DNA of 64,000 nt from an uncultured Atopobiaceae bacterium (GTDB taxonomy: Bacteria; Actinomycetota; Coriobacteriia; Coriobacteriales; Atopobiaceae): NCBI GenBank assembly GCA_944321515.1, contig CALULO010000007.1, positions 42,413-106,412 of the forward strand, given 5' to 3'. Below the pieces are notes generated by a model. The model had not been told where the DNA came from. It saw only the letters and a list, made by a program, of their open reading frames with translations, and searched no databases. Within the stretch, counting starts at the first letter, position 1; each line of letters begins with the position of its first letter. Both the position numbers and the translations under genes were made by a program. Positions 47,795-55,906 of this stretch are shown piece after piece.

Positions 47795-48900
47795 GCATAG
47801 CGGACGAGAAGCGCACGGACTCGGCGGGACGCCTAGTGCACGTGGGCGCCTCGGCTGCCTACGACGTGCGCGTGGGTGTGGGCAGCCTTTCCGAGCTGGG
47901 GGCAGTTGCACGCGCGGCGGCAGGCGGTGGGCGCTGCTGCGTCGTGAGCGAGACGCACGTGGCGCCGCTCTACGCGGACGCCGCCGAGGCCTCTCTCGCG
48001 ACCGCCGGCTACAGCCTTGCCGAGCGAGTCGTCTTCCCCGCCGGCGAGCGCCACAAGCGCCTCTCCACCCTCGGGGAGATCCTTGAGGGCCTCGCTGCGC
48101 GCGAGCTGGGGAGAACCGACGTGGTCATCGCGCTTGGAGGTGGCGTAACGGGGGACATGGCCGGCCTTGCCGCGGCACTCTACCTGCGCGGCATTGCCGT
48201 GGTGCAGGTGCCGACCTCGCTGCTTGCCATGGTCGACTCCTCCGTTGGGGGCAAGACCGCTGTGGACCTGGAAGCCGGTAAGAACCTGGCCGGGGCCTTC
48301 TGGCAGCCGCGCGCTGTGGTGGCTGACGTCCACACGCTCTCGACGGTTCCCGACGACCTCTTCCGCGACTCGTGCGGTGAGGTGGTCAAGCACGCGGTCC
48401 TCGCCGACGCGCCCCTGCTCGACGAGCTGACCGCCCACCCCCTCACCACCCGGCGTGCCGACGAGGGCTACCTCGCAAACGTAGTGTCCCGAAACGTTGA
48501 GATCAAGCGTGACGTGGTCCAGGCCGACGAGCGTGAGGCCGGTGTGCGCCAGACGCTCAACCTCGGTCACACGATCGGCCACGCCATCGAGGCAGCAAGC
48601 GAGTTCACGCTTGGCCACGGGTCGTGCGTGGCGGCGGGTCTCTGCATGATGGCCCGCGCCTCCGCCCGGCGCGGCTGGAGCTCTGAGCAGACGGCCAGCC
48701 GCATCGAGCGCTGCGTGGCCGCCCACGGCCTGCCCACCGGCAGCGAGCTGCCCACTGACCTGCTCATGCACTACATCGCACATGACAAGAAGCGCCACGG
48801 GGACGGCGTGAACATCGTGGTGCCCGTCGAGATCGGCCTCTGTGAGGTGCGTCGGGTGAGCCTCGAGGAGCTCCGCGACCTCGTCGAGCTGGGCCGTTAG
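47791..48900 (+). CDS. aroB: 3-dehydroquinate synthase
   Basis: Second step of the shikimate pathway, NAD- and metal-dependent. 369 aa. Motifs: VIALGGGVTGDMAGLAAALYLRGI, QVPTSLLAMVDSSVGGKTAVDLEAGKNLAGAFWQP, SCGEVVKHAVLAD, TLNLGHTIGHAIEAAS and HDKKRHGDGVNIVVP, covering the metal ligands (Glu, His, His). ATG overlaps the tyrA stop. Confidence 0.97.
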   Translation: MSIADEKRTDSAGRLVHVGASAAYDVRVGVGSLSELGAVARAAAGGGRCCVVSETHVAPLYADAAEASLATAGYSLAERVVFPAGERHKRLSTLGEILEGLAARELGRTDVVIALGGGVTGDMAGLAAALYLRGIAVVQVPTSLLAMVDSSVGGKTAVDLEAGKNLAGAFWQPRAVVADVHTLSTVPDDLFRDSCGEVVKHAVLADAPLLDELTAHPLTTRRADEGYLANVVSRNVEIKRDVVQADEREAGVRQTLNLGHTIGHAIEAASEFTLGHGSCVAAGLCMMARASARRGWSSEQTASRIERCVAAHGLPTGSELPTDLLMHYIAHDKKRHGDGVNIVVPVEIGLCEVRRVSLEELRDLVELGR

Positions 48901-48912
48901 AGGGGAGCACTC

Positions 48913-50229
48913 TTGAACGTCACCGTAGAGCCCGGCCAGCTGACCGGAGAGGTCAGCGCGCCTTCATCCAAGTCCGAGGCGCACCGCCTCCTCATTTGCG
49001 CAGCCCTTGCCCCCGGCACCACCGACATCGACTGCACCACGACCTCCGAGGACATCGACGCCACGGTGGGCTGCCTCGAGGCGCTCGGCGCCCGCATCAC
49101 CCGCACGCAGCGTGGCTTTCGCGTAGTGCCCGTGCCCGGCACCTCGGCCACCGACAACGTCCCCGAGCCGGTCCGTGGAGCCCTGCTCGACTGCGGAGAG
49201 TCGGGCTCCACGCTCCGCTTCCTCCTGCCCGTCGTGGCGGCCCTTGGCTGCGACGCCCGGCTCACCGGCCACGGCAGGCTCCCCCAGCGTCCGCTCTCCC
49301 CGCTCTACGAGGAGCTCGTTGCGCACGGGGCGGAGCTCAGCCCGCAGGGGCAGATGCCCCTGAACGTCGGCGGCCGCCTGCGTCCGGGTCGCTTCTCGCT
49401 TCCTGGAAACGTGTCCTCGCAGTACGTGAGCGGGCTGCTCCTCGCCGCGCCGCTCATGGGCTCACCCGTGGAGGTGCTGGTGAGCGAGCCGGTGGAGTCT
49501 CTCCCCTACATAGACATCACCGTCGCGGCCCTCAGGCGCTTCGGCGTGAGCGTGTCTGAGGACCACGTGGAGGGGCCGCACGGCGGCGCCCGCTCCTATG
49601 TCGTCGGCGGAGGGGCGCATCTCTCCACCCCAGGCACGGTATCGGTGGGCGGGGACTGGTCCGGCGCAGCCTTCTGGCTCGCCGCCGGTGCGCTCTCCGA
49701 GGACGGCGTCGCCGTCCGGGGGCTCGACGTGACGAGCACCCAGGGGGACCGCCAGGTCCTCGCAGCGCTCGCCCTGCTCGGAGCGCGCGTGCTGCGCGGG
49801 CCAGACGGCGCCGCATGCACGTGCGACAACCTAGTCGGCCGCGAAATCGACGTCTCAAGCTGCCCGGACCTCGTTCCGCCGCTCGCCGCGGTGGCCGCGC
49901 TCGCCCAGGGGACCACGCGCATCACCGGGGCCGCTCGCCTGCGCCTCAAGGAGTCCGACCGCCTCGAGACGGTCTCCGCCGCCATCAACGCCCTGGGCGG
50001 GCAGGCGAGCATCGTCAATGACAACCTGATCATCGATGGCGTCGCCCGACTGGCCGGCGGCACGGTCGACGCCGCGGGGGACCACCGCATCGCCATGATG
50101 GCCGCCGTGCTCGCCGCGCGCAGCGACGCCCCCGTGACCATCCTTGGCGCCGAGTGCGTGGCCAAGTCCTACCCCGGCTTCTTCGAGGACCTCGCCCGCC
50201 TCGGCGGCACCTACCGAAAGGAGAGCTGA
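48913..50229 (+). CDS. aroA: 3-phosphoshikimate 1-carboxyvinyltransferase (EPSP synthase)
   Basis: Transfers the enolpyruvyl group of PEP to shikimate-3-phosphate. 438 aa. Features: PSSKSEAHRLLICAALAPG, LDCGESGSTLRFLLPV, GRLPQRPLSPLYEEL, SSQYVSGLLLAAPLM and RLKESDRLETVSAAI, DHRIAMMAAV. The segment LDCGESGSTLRF differs from the LGNAGTAMR of glyphosate-sensitive class I enzymes; drug response is not predicted here. Start is TTG 48913 with GGGGAG five bases upstream. It overlaps aroC by one base. Confidence 0.96.
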   Translation: MNVTVEPGQLTGEVSAPSSKSEAHRLLICAALAPGTTDIDCTTTSEDIDATVGCLEALGARITRTQRGFRVVPVPGTSATDNVPEPVRGALLDCGESGSTLRFLLPVVAALGCDARLTGHGRLPQRPLSPLYEELVAHGAELSPQGQMPLNVGGRLRPGRFSLPGNVSSQYVSGLLLAAPLMGSPVEVLVSEPVESLPYIDITVAALRRFGVSVSEDHVEGPHGGARSYVVGGGAHLSTPGTVSVGGDWSGAAFWLAAGALSEDGVAVRGLDVTSTQGDRQVLAALALLGARVLRGPDGAACTCDNLVGREIDVSSCPDLVPPLAAVAALAQGTTRITGAARLRLKESDRLETVSAAINALGGQASIVNDNLIIDGVARLAGGTVDAAGDHRIAMMAAVLAARSDAPVTILGAECVAKSYPGFFEDLARLGGTYRKES

Positions 50230-51344
50230 TGCCCTCGACGCTTGGAACCACGCTGCGAGTCACCGTCTTCGGCCAGTCCCACTCTCCCGCCGTCGGCTGC
50301 GTGGTCGAGGGGCTGCCCTCGGGCCTCAAGGTGGACGTCGAGGCGCTCGCGGAGTTCGTGGCGAGAAGGGCCCCGGGGCGCGACCCCTGGTCGACCCCCC
50401 GCAAGGAGCCCGACGCACCGCGCATCGTCTCCGGCCTCAACCCCAACGGCGAGACCTGCGGCGCCCCGCTGGCCGCAATCATCGAGAACACCAACACCCG
50501 CTCCGTGGACTACAACAACCTCCTCACCGTCCCGCGACCCGGGCACGCCGACTTCACGGCATGGGCCAAGTGGCACGGGTCGCAGGACGTCCCCGGCGGC
50601 GGCCACTTCTCCGGTCGCCTCACCGGCCCGCTCTGCGTGGCCGGCGGGATCGCGATGCAGTGGCTTGCCGCGCGCGGCGTGACCGTGCGCGCCCATGCAG
50701 CCGAGCTGGCAGGCATCGAGGACGTGCCCTTCTCCGCGCTCGACAACTCCCCCGAGTCGGCCGCCGAGCTCGCGCGCCAGGTCGAGGCGCTCGGCGACGG
50801 TCGGCGCGTGCCCGTAATCGACGAGGAGGCGGGCGAGCGCATGGTCGAGGCCGTAATGGCCGCGCGCTCCGAGAAGGACACGGTCGGCGGCGTCGTCGAG
50901 TGCGTGACCCTGGGCCTTCCCGCCGGCGTCGGCTCGCCGATGTTCGACGGCATGGAGAACGTGCTCGCGCGTGACCTCTTCGGCATCCCGTCGGTCAAGG
51001 GCGTGGAGTTCGGCCGCGGGTTTGCGGCGGCGCGCCTCCGCGGCACCCAGAACAACGACCCCTACGAGGTCCGCGACGGCGTCTGCGTGCCCGTGACCAA
51101 CAACGCCGGCGGCATCCTGGGCGGGATCACCACGGGCGCCCCGCTGCTCGTGCGCTGCGCCTTCAAGCCCATCTCCAGCGTCATGGTTGAGCAGGACTCG
51201 GTGGACCTCACCACAATGGAGCCGACACGTTTGAAGGTCCACGGACGGCACGACACGACCGCGGTGCTGCGAGCAGTGCCGGTGGTCGAGGCCGTCTGCG
51301 CGCTCGCCGTCGCAGACGCCATCCTTACCTGGCCCGCCGAGTAG
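50229..51344 (+). CDS. aroC: Chorismate synthase
   Basis: FMN-dependent final step to chorismate. 371 aa. Features: LRVTVFGQSHSPAVGCVVEGLPSGLKVD, RRAPGRDPWSTPRKEPDAPRIVSGLNP, PRPGHADFTAWAKW, GGGHFSGRLTGPLCVAGGIA and NNAGGILGGITTGAPLLVRCAFKPISS, DTTAVLRAVPVVEA. The ATG at 50229 overlaps the aroA stop (TGATG). Longer in-frame starts upstream lie inside aroA. Confidence 0.97.
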   Translation: MPSTLGTTLRVTVFGQSHSPAVGCVVEGLPSGLKVDVEALAEFVARRAPGRDPWSTPRKEPDAPRIVSGLNPNGETCGAPLAAIIENTNTRSVDYNNLLTVPRPGHADFTAWAKWHGSQDVPGGGHFSGRLTGPLCVAGGIAMQWLAARGVTVRAHAAELAGIEDVPFSALDNSPESAAELARQVEALGDGRRVPVIDEEAGERMVEAVMAARSEKDTVGGVVECVTLGLPAGVGSPMFDGMENVLARDLFGIPSVKGVEFGRGFAAARLRGTQNNDPYEVRDGVCVPVTNNAGGILGGITTGAPLLVRCAFKPISSVMVEQDSVDLTTMEPTRLKVHGRHDTTAVLRAVPVVEAVCALAVADAILTWPAE

Positions 51345-51388
51345 CCCGGCGGGCAACATGCGCACGAAAGAGCGACTGAGGAGCTGAC

Positions 51389-52540
51389 ATGGCTGAGCTG
51401 TCTGAGCTGAGGCAAGAGATCGACAGGATTGACGCGGAGATATTCCGGCTCTTCTCCGAGCGCGCGGAGGTCTCCGGCGACGTGGCCGCATACAAGCGCG
51501 AGCACGGCATGCGCGTCTTCGACCCGGCCCGCGAGCGCTCCAAGGTGGCCGACGCCGCCTCGCGCGCCCCCGAGGACCTCGCCACCTACGCCCAGGTGCT
51601 GATGGAGCTCCTCATGGAGGCCTCGCGCTCGCGTCAGCACGCCCTCCTTGCAGACTCGGCCGACGACCCGACGCTCGCTCGCATCCAAGAGGCCCGCGCC
51701 GCCACGCCCGAGCTCTTCCCGCCCTCGGCGCGCGTGTCCTGCCAGGGCGTTGAGGGGGCCTACTCCCAGATCGCCGCCGAGCGCATATTCCGCCACCCCC
51801 AGATCAGCTACGCCCCCACCTTCGACGCGGTCTTTCGCACCGTGGAGCAGGGGCTCGCGCGCTACGGCGTGCTGCCCCTGGAGAACTCCACGGCTGGCTC
51901 GGTCAACCAGATGTACGACCTCATGATGGAGCACTCCTTCCACATAGTGCGGACCACGCGCGTCAAGATCGACCACAACCTCCTCGCGCTGCCCGGCGCC
52001 AAGTTCTCCTCGATTCGTGACATCTATAGCCACGAGCAGGCCATCAACCAGTGCGCGGAGTTCCTCTCCGGCCTGCCGGACGTGCGCGTGCACGTCTGCG
52101 AGAACACGGCCGTGGCGGCGCGCCGCGTGGCCGAGTCGGGTCGCACGGACGCAGCAGCGCTCTCCTCGCGCCCGTGCGCCGACCTCTACGGCCTCGAGGT
52201 CCTGGCCTCGGCCGTGCAGGATCGCGACAACAACTACACACGCTTCGCCTGCATCTCGAAGGACCTCGAGATCTACCCCGGGGCAGACCGCGCGTCCCTC
52301 ATGATCGTGCTGCCCCACGCGCCCGGCGCGCTCTACAAGCTGCTTGCCAAGTTCTACGCCCTGAACATCAACATCCTCAAGCTTGAGAGCCGCCCCATTC
52401 CCGAGCGCGACTTCGAGTTCATGTTCTACTTCGACATATCCTGCCCGGTGGCCGCCCCCGAGTTCAGCTCGCTCATGGCCACCATCGGGAGCCTCTGCCA
52501 GGAGTGCCGCTTCCTCGGCAGCTACACGGAGGTGATCTAG
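51389..52540 (+). CDS. pheA: Chorismate mutase / prephenate dehydratase (P-protein)
   Basis: Bifunctional enzyme of the phenylalanine branch. 383 aa: AroQ-type chorismate mutase (1 to about 90; LRQEIDRIDAEIFRLFSERAEV), prephenate dehydratase (about 113-290; CQGVEGAYSQIAAERIF, YGVLPLENSTAGSVNQMYDLM, NNYTRFACIS with the TRF motif) and a C-terminal ACT domain (about 302-380) with GALYKLLAKFYALNINILKLESRP, the Phe-binding ESRP. It follows aroC by 44 bases, and aroE-aroK starts one base after its stop. Confidence 0.97.
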   Translation: MAELSELRQEIDRIDAEIFRLFSERAEVSGDVAAYKREHGMRVFDPARERSKVADAASRAPEDLATYAQVLMELLMEASRSRQHALLADSADDPTLARIQEARAATPELFPPSARVSCQGVEGAYSQIAAERIFRHPQISYAPTFDAVFRTVEQGLARYGVLPLENSTAGSVNQMYDLMMEHSFHIVRTTRVKIDHNLLALPGAKFSSIRDIYSHEQAINQCAEFLSGLPDVRVHVCENTAVAARRVAESGRTDAAALSSRPCADLYGLEVLASAVQDRDNNYTRFACISKDLEIYPGADRASLMIVLPHAPGALYKLLAKFYALNINILKLESRPIPERDFEFMFYFDISCPVAAPEFSSLMATIGSLCQECRFLGSYTEVI

Positions 52541-52541
52541 C

Positions 52542-53870
52542 GTGTCTGCAGACGACAGGCAGCTTGACGGCGAGAAGGACCTCGGGCCCGCCGCCCCGTG
52601 CGACGTCGCGCCGTACGGCCTCGTGGGCCGCAAGCTCGGCCACAGCTGGTCGCGTGAGATTCACGAGCGGCTTGGGTCGGCCCCCTACGTCCTCCACGAG
52701 CTTGAGCCGGAGGAGGTGGCGCCGTTCGTTCGCGGGGGCTCCTGGCAGGGCCTCAACGTGACCATCCCCTACAAGCGGGACGCGGCCGAGCTCGCCGACG
52801 AGCGGAGCCCCCGCGTCGAGCGCCTCGGGGTGGCCAACACCCTCGTGCGGCGCGAGGACGGGACCATCCTCGCGGAGAACACCGACGTCCTTGGCTTCTT
52901 CTGGATGCTCTCGCGCTTCTGCACGCGCGAGCTCGGCGCACCCGCGCGTGACGCGCTCGGCGGGCGCAAGGCCCTCGTGCTCGGCAGCGGCGGGGCGTCC
53001 CAGGCGGTTCACCTGGCCCTCACCGAGTATGCCGGGATGGAGGTCGTCACCGTCTCCCGTAAGGGGCCGGAGACCTACGAAGGGCTGGCCCAGCGCCACG
53101 CGGACGCCGCCCTGCTCGTCAACACCACGCCGGTGGGCATGTACCCCAGCTGCCCCGCCTCACCCGTCGACGATGAGACCCTTGGCGCCCTCACGGAGCT
53201 CCTCGGCGTGCTCGACGTCGTCTACAACCCGAGGCGCACCGGGGTCTGCCTCGCCGCGGAGCGCCTCGGCCTTCCCACGGAAAGCGGCCTGGCCATGCTC
53301 GTGGCCCAGGCCCTCTACTCAAGCGAGCTCTTCCAGGGCCGAGACCTCGACGACTCCCTGGTGGCACCAATCGAGGCCGAGCTCCACGCCCGCACCGAGA
53401 ACATTTCGCTCATCGGCATGCCGGGCGCGGGCAAGACCACGTGCGGCAGGGCTCTGGCGAGACTGATGAAGCGACCCTTTGTGGACCTGGACGAGGCGGT
53501 GCGCCTGGAGGCCGGCCGTGACGCGGCGCAGATCATCCGCGAGGATGGGGAGGAGGCGTTCCGCGCAATCGAGACCAAGGTCACGGGAACGTACGGGGCG
53601 CGCGCCGGCCTTGTCATCGCCTGCGGCGGCGGCGTCGTCACGCGACCGGAGAACTATGACCTGCTCCATCAGAACGGCCGGATCGTCCTTCTCGACCGCC
53701 CGCTCTCCGAGCTCTCGAGCGAGGGACGGCCCATGTCACAGGCGCGCGGCGTTGAGCAGCTCGCCCGGGAGCGCATGGGGCTCTACCGGGCGTGGGCTGA
53801 TGTCGTGGTACCCTGCACGGGCTCCGCGGCCGGCGACGCCGAGGCGGCGCTCGAGGCCTTGGGCAGATAG
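52542..53870 (+). CDS. aroE-aroK: Fused shikimate dehydrogenase - shikimate kinase (AroE-AroK)
   Basis: Two consecutive steps in one protein: NADPH reduction of 3-dehydroshikimate, then phosphorylation of shikimate. 442 aa. AroE part about 24-280: YGLVGRKLGHSWSREIH, LNVTIPYK (catalytic Lys78), ENTD (Asp115), GSGGASQAV (dinucleotide motif), VNTTPVGMYP. AroK part about 287-442: P-loop GMPGAGKTT (292-300), VDLDEAVRLEAGRDAAQIIREDGEEAFRAIE, IACGGGVVTRPEN and LDRPLSELSSEGRPM. There is almost no linker. GTG 52542. Both active sites look complete, so both activities are expected. Confidence 0.93.
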   Translation: MSADDRQLDGEKDLGPAAPCDVAPYGLVGRKLGHSWSREIHERLGSAPYVLHELEPEEVAPFVRGGSWQGLNVTIPYKRDAAELADERSPRVERLGVANTLVRREDGTILAENTDVLGFFWMLSRFCTRELGAPARDALGGRKALVLGSGGASQAVHLALTEYAGMEVVTVSRKGPETYEGLAQRHADAALLVNTTPVGMYPSCPASPVDDETLGALTELLGVLDVVYNPRRTGVCLAAERLGLPTESGLAMLVAQALYSSELFQGRDLDDSLVAPIEAELHARTENISLIGMPGAGKTTCGRALARLMKRPFVDLDEAVRLEAGRDAAQIIREDGEEAFRAIETKVTGTYGARAGLVIACGGGVVTRPENYDLLHQNGRIVLLDRPLSELSSEGRPMSQARGVEQLARERMGLYRAWADVVVPCTGSAAGDAEAALEALGR

Positions 53871-53881
53871 CATCTGTTAAC

Positions 53882-53920
53882 GCCCGTCGCCCAAAACGGG
53901 CCAAATACGCGCTCTTTTTC
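53882..53920 (+). terminator. Weak terminator-like stem after aroE-aroK
   Basis: 6-bp stem GCCCGT/ACGGGC (53882-53887 with 53896-53901); a run of five T follows only after a 13-base gap (53915-53919). Partial termination at best, so aroQ may be reached by read-through as well as by its own promoter. Confidence 0.3.
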
Positions 53921-53982
53921 TGGAGAGAGAGCCGTCCGCCGCGCCGCTCGGCGGTCAAGGTGCACGCAGGGGGGCCAGCGCC

Positions 53983-53988
53983 TATACT
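53983..53988 (+). promoter_or_regulatory. -10 box upstream of the EIIB-aroQ gene
   Basis: TATACT, 88 bases before the GTG start, without a good -35 (GTGCAC at spacing 17). It would start a leader near 53995 that contains the stem-loop at 54010-54054. Confidence 0.4.
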
Positions 53989-54009
53989 TCCAGACGATAT
54001 CGACAGTGA

Positions 54010-54054
54010 AATCGCGGATTGATTCGGGTGGAGACGGGGCTCCAGCTCGCGATT
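54010..54054 (+). promoter_or_regulatory. Predicted stem-loop in the EIIB-aroQ leader
   Basis: Outer arms AATCGCG/CGCGATT (54010-54016 with 54048-54054) enclose an inner hairpin TGGAG/CTCCA (54029-54033 with 54040-54044). It sits 10 bases before the ribosome site AGGAAGGG. There is no T-tract, so translation control or mRNA stability would be more likely roles than attenuation. Confidence 0.35.
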
Positions 54055-54076
54055 CGACGACAGGAAGGGTCGCGAC

Positions 54077-55042
54077 GTGGACAGACGGCAGATCGCGGAA
54101 GAGGTCCTTGCGGCCGTTGGCGGCCGCGCCAACGTTACGGCAAACGACATCTGCATGACACGCCTCAGGATTCTCACCGAGAACCCCAGCCTCGTCGACA
54201 CGGAGCAGCTCTCCGCCGCGCGCGGCGTCCTTGGCTACGTGAAGCGAGGGTCAAACGGTATCGAGGTGGTCTTTGGCCCGGGCAAGGTCGAGGCCGTCCA
54301 CGAGGCACTTGTGGAGCTCACGGGCATAGAGGCCGACGAGGAGGTCTTCGAGGACGTCGAGGACGCGCGCAAGCCCGCCATTCACGTCCACATCACCCCC
54401 AACCCGCTGCGTGACGCGGCCATCGTCCAGAGCGAGGAGGACGCGGAGGAGGGCCTTGGGCCACGTGCCTCCTCCGTCGACGACCTCATGAGCCTGCTTG
54501 ACGTCATCGACGACTCCCCCGTCACGGCCGACGCCCCGGACGCCGCGGAGGGTGCGGACGAGGAGGACGAGGACGCCGCGGCCGGCGACGTCGAGACGAG
54601 ACCGGCGCGGGTCCTCGTGATCAACGGCCCCAACATCAACATGCTCGGCATCCGGGAGCCAGACATCTACGGGCACGACTCCTACCAGTCACTGCTGCGT
54701 CTCTGCCAGGACTCCGCGCGGGAGGCCGGCTTTGCAGACTGCACCTGCTTCCAGTCCAACCACGAGGGCGACCTCATAGACGCCATCCAGGATGCGTACG
54801 ACAGCTACACGGGCATCGTCATCAACCCGGGCGCCTACACGCACACCTCCATCGCCCTTCTCGACGCCGCCAAGGCCGTCGGGCTGCCGATGGTCGAGGT
54901 GCACATCTCCAAGGTGGACGAACGCGAGGAGTTCCGCCAGGTGAGCTACATCCGCGCGGCGTGCTTCGAGACCATCACCGGCATGGGGATCGAGGGCTAC
55001 CGCAAGGCGCTCTTTGACCTCGCGGCCCACGTGGGCCTGTAG
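54077..55042 (+). CDS. aroQ: PTS EIIB-like domain fused to type II 3-dehydroquinate dehydratase
   Basis: 321 aa in two parts. Residues 177-321 are a full type II dehydroquinase: VLVINGPNINMLGIREPDIYG (Arg193 and Tyr198), FQSNHEGDLIDAI, VINPGAYTHTSIALLDA, MVEVHISKVDEREEFRQVSY; normal free-standing enzymes are about 145 aa. Residues 1 to about 82 match the glucose-type PTS EIIB fold: AEEVLAAVGGRANV, then ICMTRLRI with Cys26 at the phosphorylation site (family consensus CxTRLR), SLVDTEQL, and VKRGSNGIEVVFGP. An acidic linker of about 90 residues joins them. GTG 54077 follows AGGAAGGG and opens the EIIB part. No EIIC or EIIA is encoded nearby. The dehydratase role is sure; that EIIB is phosphorylated or regulatory is inference. 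Confidence 0.88.
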   Translation: MDRRQIAEEVLAAVGGRANVTANDICMTRLRILTENPSLVDTEQLSAARGVLGYVKRGSNGIEVVFGPGKVEAVHEALVELTGIEADEEVFEDVEDARKPAIHVHITPNPLRDAAIVQSEEDAEEGLGPRASSVDDLMSLLDVIDDSPVTADAPDAAEGADEEDEDAAAGDVETRPARVLVINGPNINMLGIREPDIYGHDSYQSLLRLCQDSAREAGFADCTCFQSNHEGDLIDAIQDAYDSYTGIVINPGAYTHTSIALLDAAKAVGLPMVEVHISKVDEREEFRQVSYIRAACFETITGMGIEGYRKALFDLAAHVGL

Positions 55043-55066
55043 CGGCTCGCCCTGCCGTCGGCTACT

Positions 55067-55107
55067 CGCGGCCGTTGGCCGCAATCATCGAGGAGCCTCG
55101 GCGAGGC
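55067..55107. terminator. Paired hairpins between convergent aroQ and fthC
   Basis: GCGGCC-gtt-GGCCGC (55068-55082) and GCCTC-ggc-GAGGC (55095-55107) lie in the 71-base gap between two convergent genes. Neither is followed by a T-run, so they may block RNA decay more than stop transcription. Confidence 0.35.
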
Positions 55108-55113
55108 GCCATG

Positions 55114-55731
55114 CTACCTGCGGATACGACGATAGTCCCGCCGGCAGTTCCAGATGCCGGACTCGGTCGCTATGAAGTCGACCGGAACGTCAAGCTCGCC
55201 CGCAGGCAGGGGGTTCGAGGAGAGCATCGTGGTTCTCGCCAGGCCGATCTTGTCACCGGGGTAGAACGCGAGGAAGCGGTCGTAGTAGCCGCCGCCGTAG
55301 CCCACGCGCCTGCCAGCCCCGTCGAAGACGAGGCCCGGCACCAGGCAGACCGTGCGCACCATGTCTGGCACCTCGAGTGACGGGGCGTCCGGCGCGGGCT
55401 CGAGTATGCCCATCGTCCCCGGGGCGAGCTCGTCCATCGAGGAGATCTCGCAAAACGACATCCTGTGCGGCTCGCGCTCGACGCGCGGGACCGCCACGCG
55501 CCTCCCCTCGGTCAGGAGGCTGCCTATGAGGGAGCGGGTGTCCACCTCAGGCCCAAAGGAGACGTAGGCGAGCACCATGCGAGCGCCCTCAAAGAGGTCG
55601 AAGCCCGCAAGCGACGCCCTGATGCGCGCGTCTGCGGTGGCTCGGTTCGCAACGGGAAGCGTCCTGCGGACGGCGAGGTAGTTGCTCCGGAGGGAACTCT
55701 TGTCGGCATCCGTGCCATATGAGCTCGCCAC
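55114..55731 (-). CDS. 5-formyltetrahydrofolate cyclo-ligase
   Basis: Converts 5-formyl-THF to 5,10-methenyl-THF with ATP. 205 aa. Family marks: KSSLRSNYLAVRRTL at the N-terminus (ATP-binding basic residues), VLAYVSFGPEVDT, VAVPRVE, MGILEPAPD and the strong C-terminal motif VPGLVFDGAGRRVGYGGGYYDRFLA. GTG 55731 with GGAGGG close before. It has its own extended -10 element, so it is probably monocistronic, convergent with aroQ and divergent from trpS. Confidence 0.95.
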   Translation of the reverse strand: MASSYGTDADKSSLRSNYLAVRRTLPVANRATADARIRASLAGFDLFEGARMVLAYVSFGPEVDTRSLIGSLLTEGRRVAVPRVEREPHRMSFCEISSMDELAPGTMGILEPAPDAPSLEVPDMVRTVCLVPGLVFDGAGRRVGYGGGYYDRFLAFYPGDKIGLARTTMLSSNPLPAGELDVPVDFIATESGIWNCRRDYRRIRR

Positions 55732-55766
55732 GGGCCCTCCCCTTGCGTCGCAGTTGCAGTCGTTTC

Positions 55767-55775
55767 ATTCTAGCA
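55767..55775 (-). promoter_or_regulatory. Extended -10 promoter of the cyclo-ligase gene
   Basis: Minus-strand TGCTAGAAT (TG plus TAGAAT at 55767-55772), identical to the element before the cyclophilin gene. Leader about 30 bases. Confidence 0.55.
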
Positions 55776-55840
55776 GGGTTTTGCGGGTTCCCTCGGAGCT
55801 TGTTTTGACGTCCCGCGCGCCACGCCGCGGCCGTTTGCCG

Positions 55841-55846
55841 TACCAT
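55841..55846 (+). promoter_or_regulatory. -10-like TACCAT upstream of trpS
   Basis: TACCAT in the context TTTGCCGTACCAT, 61 bases before trpS; the last 12 bases match the obgE upstream region. No -35 recognised and no T-box or Trp-rich leader peptide is seen. Confidence 0.3.
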
Positions 55847-55906
55847 TGAGGGCCGAGAAGAGCAGTCGAGCCCGCCGCCGCGCGCGGCACCAGAAACGGA
55901 GTCACC

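Noticed and set aside
54010..54060. A PTS antiterminator (RAT) site before EIIB-aroQ, suggested by GGATTGATT
   Set aside because: Only the first bases resemble the RAT consensus; the rest and the overlapping terminator are absent.
55776..55906. T-box riboswitch or Trp leader peptide upstream of trpS
   Set aside because: No AGGGTGGNACC-like T-box sequence, no terminator stem and no short Trp-rich frame.
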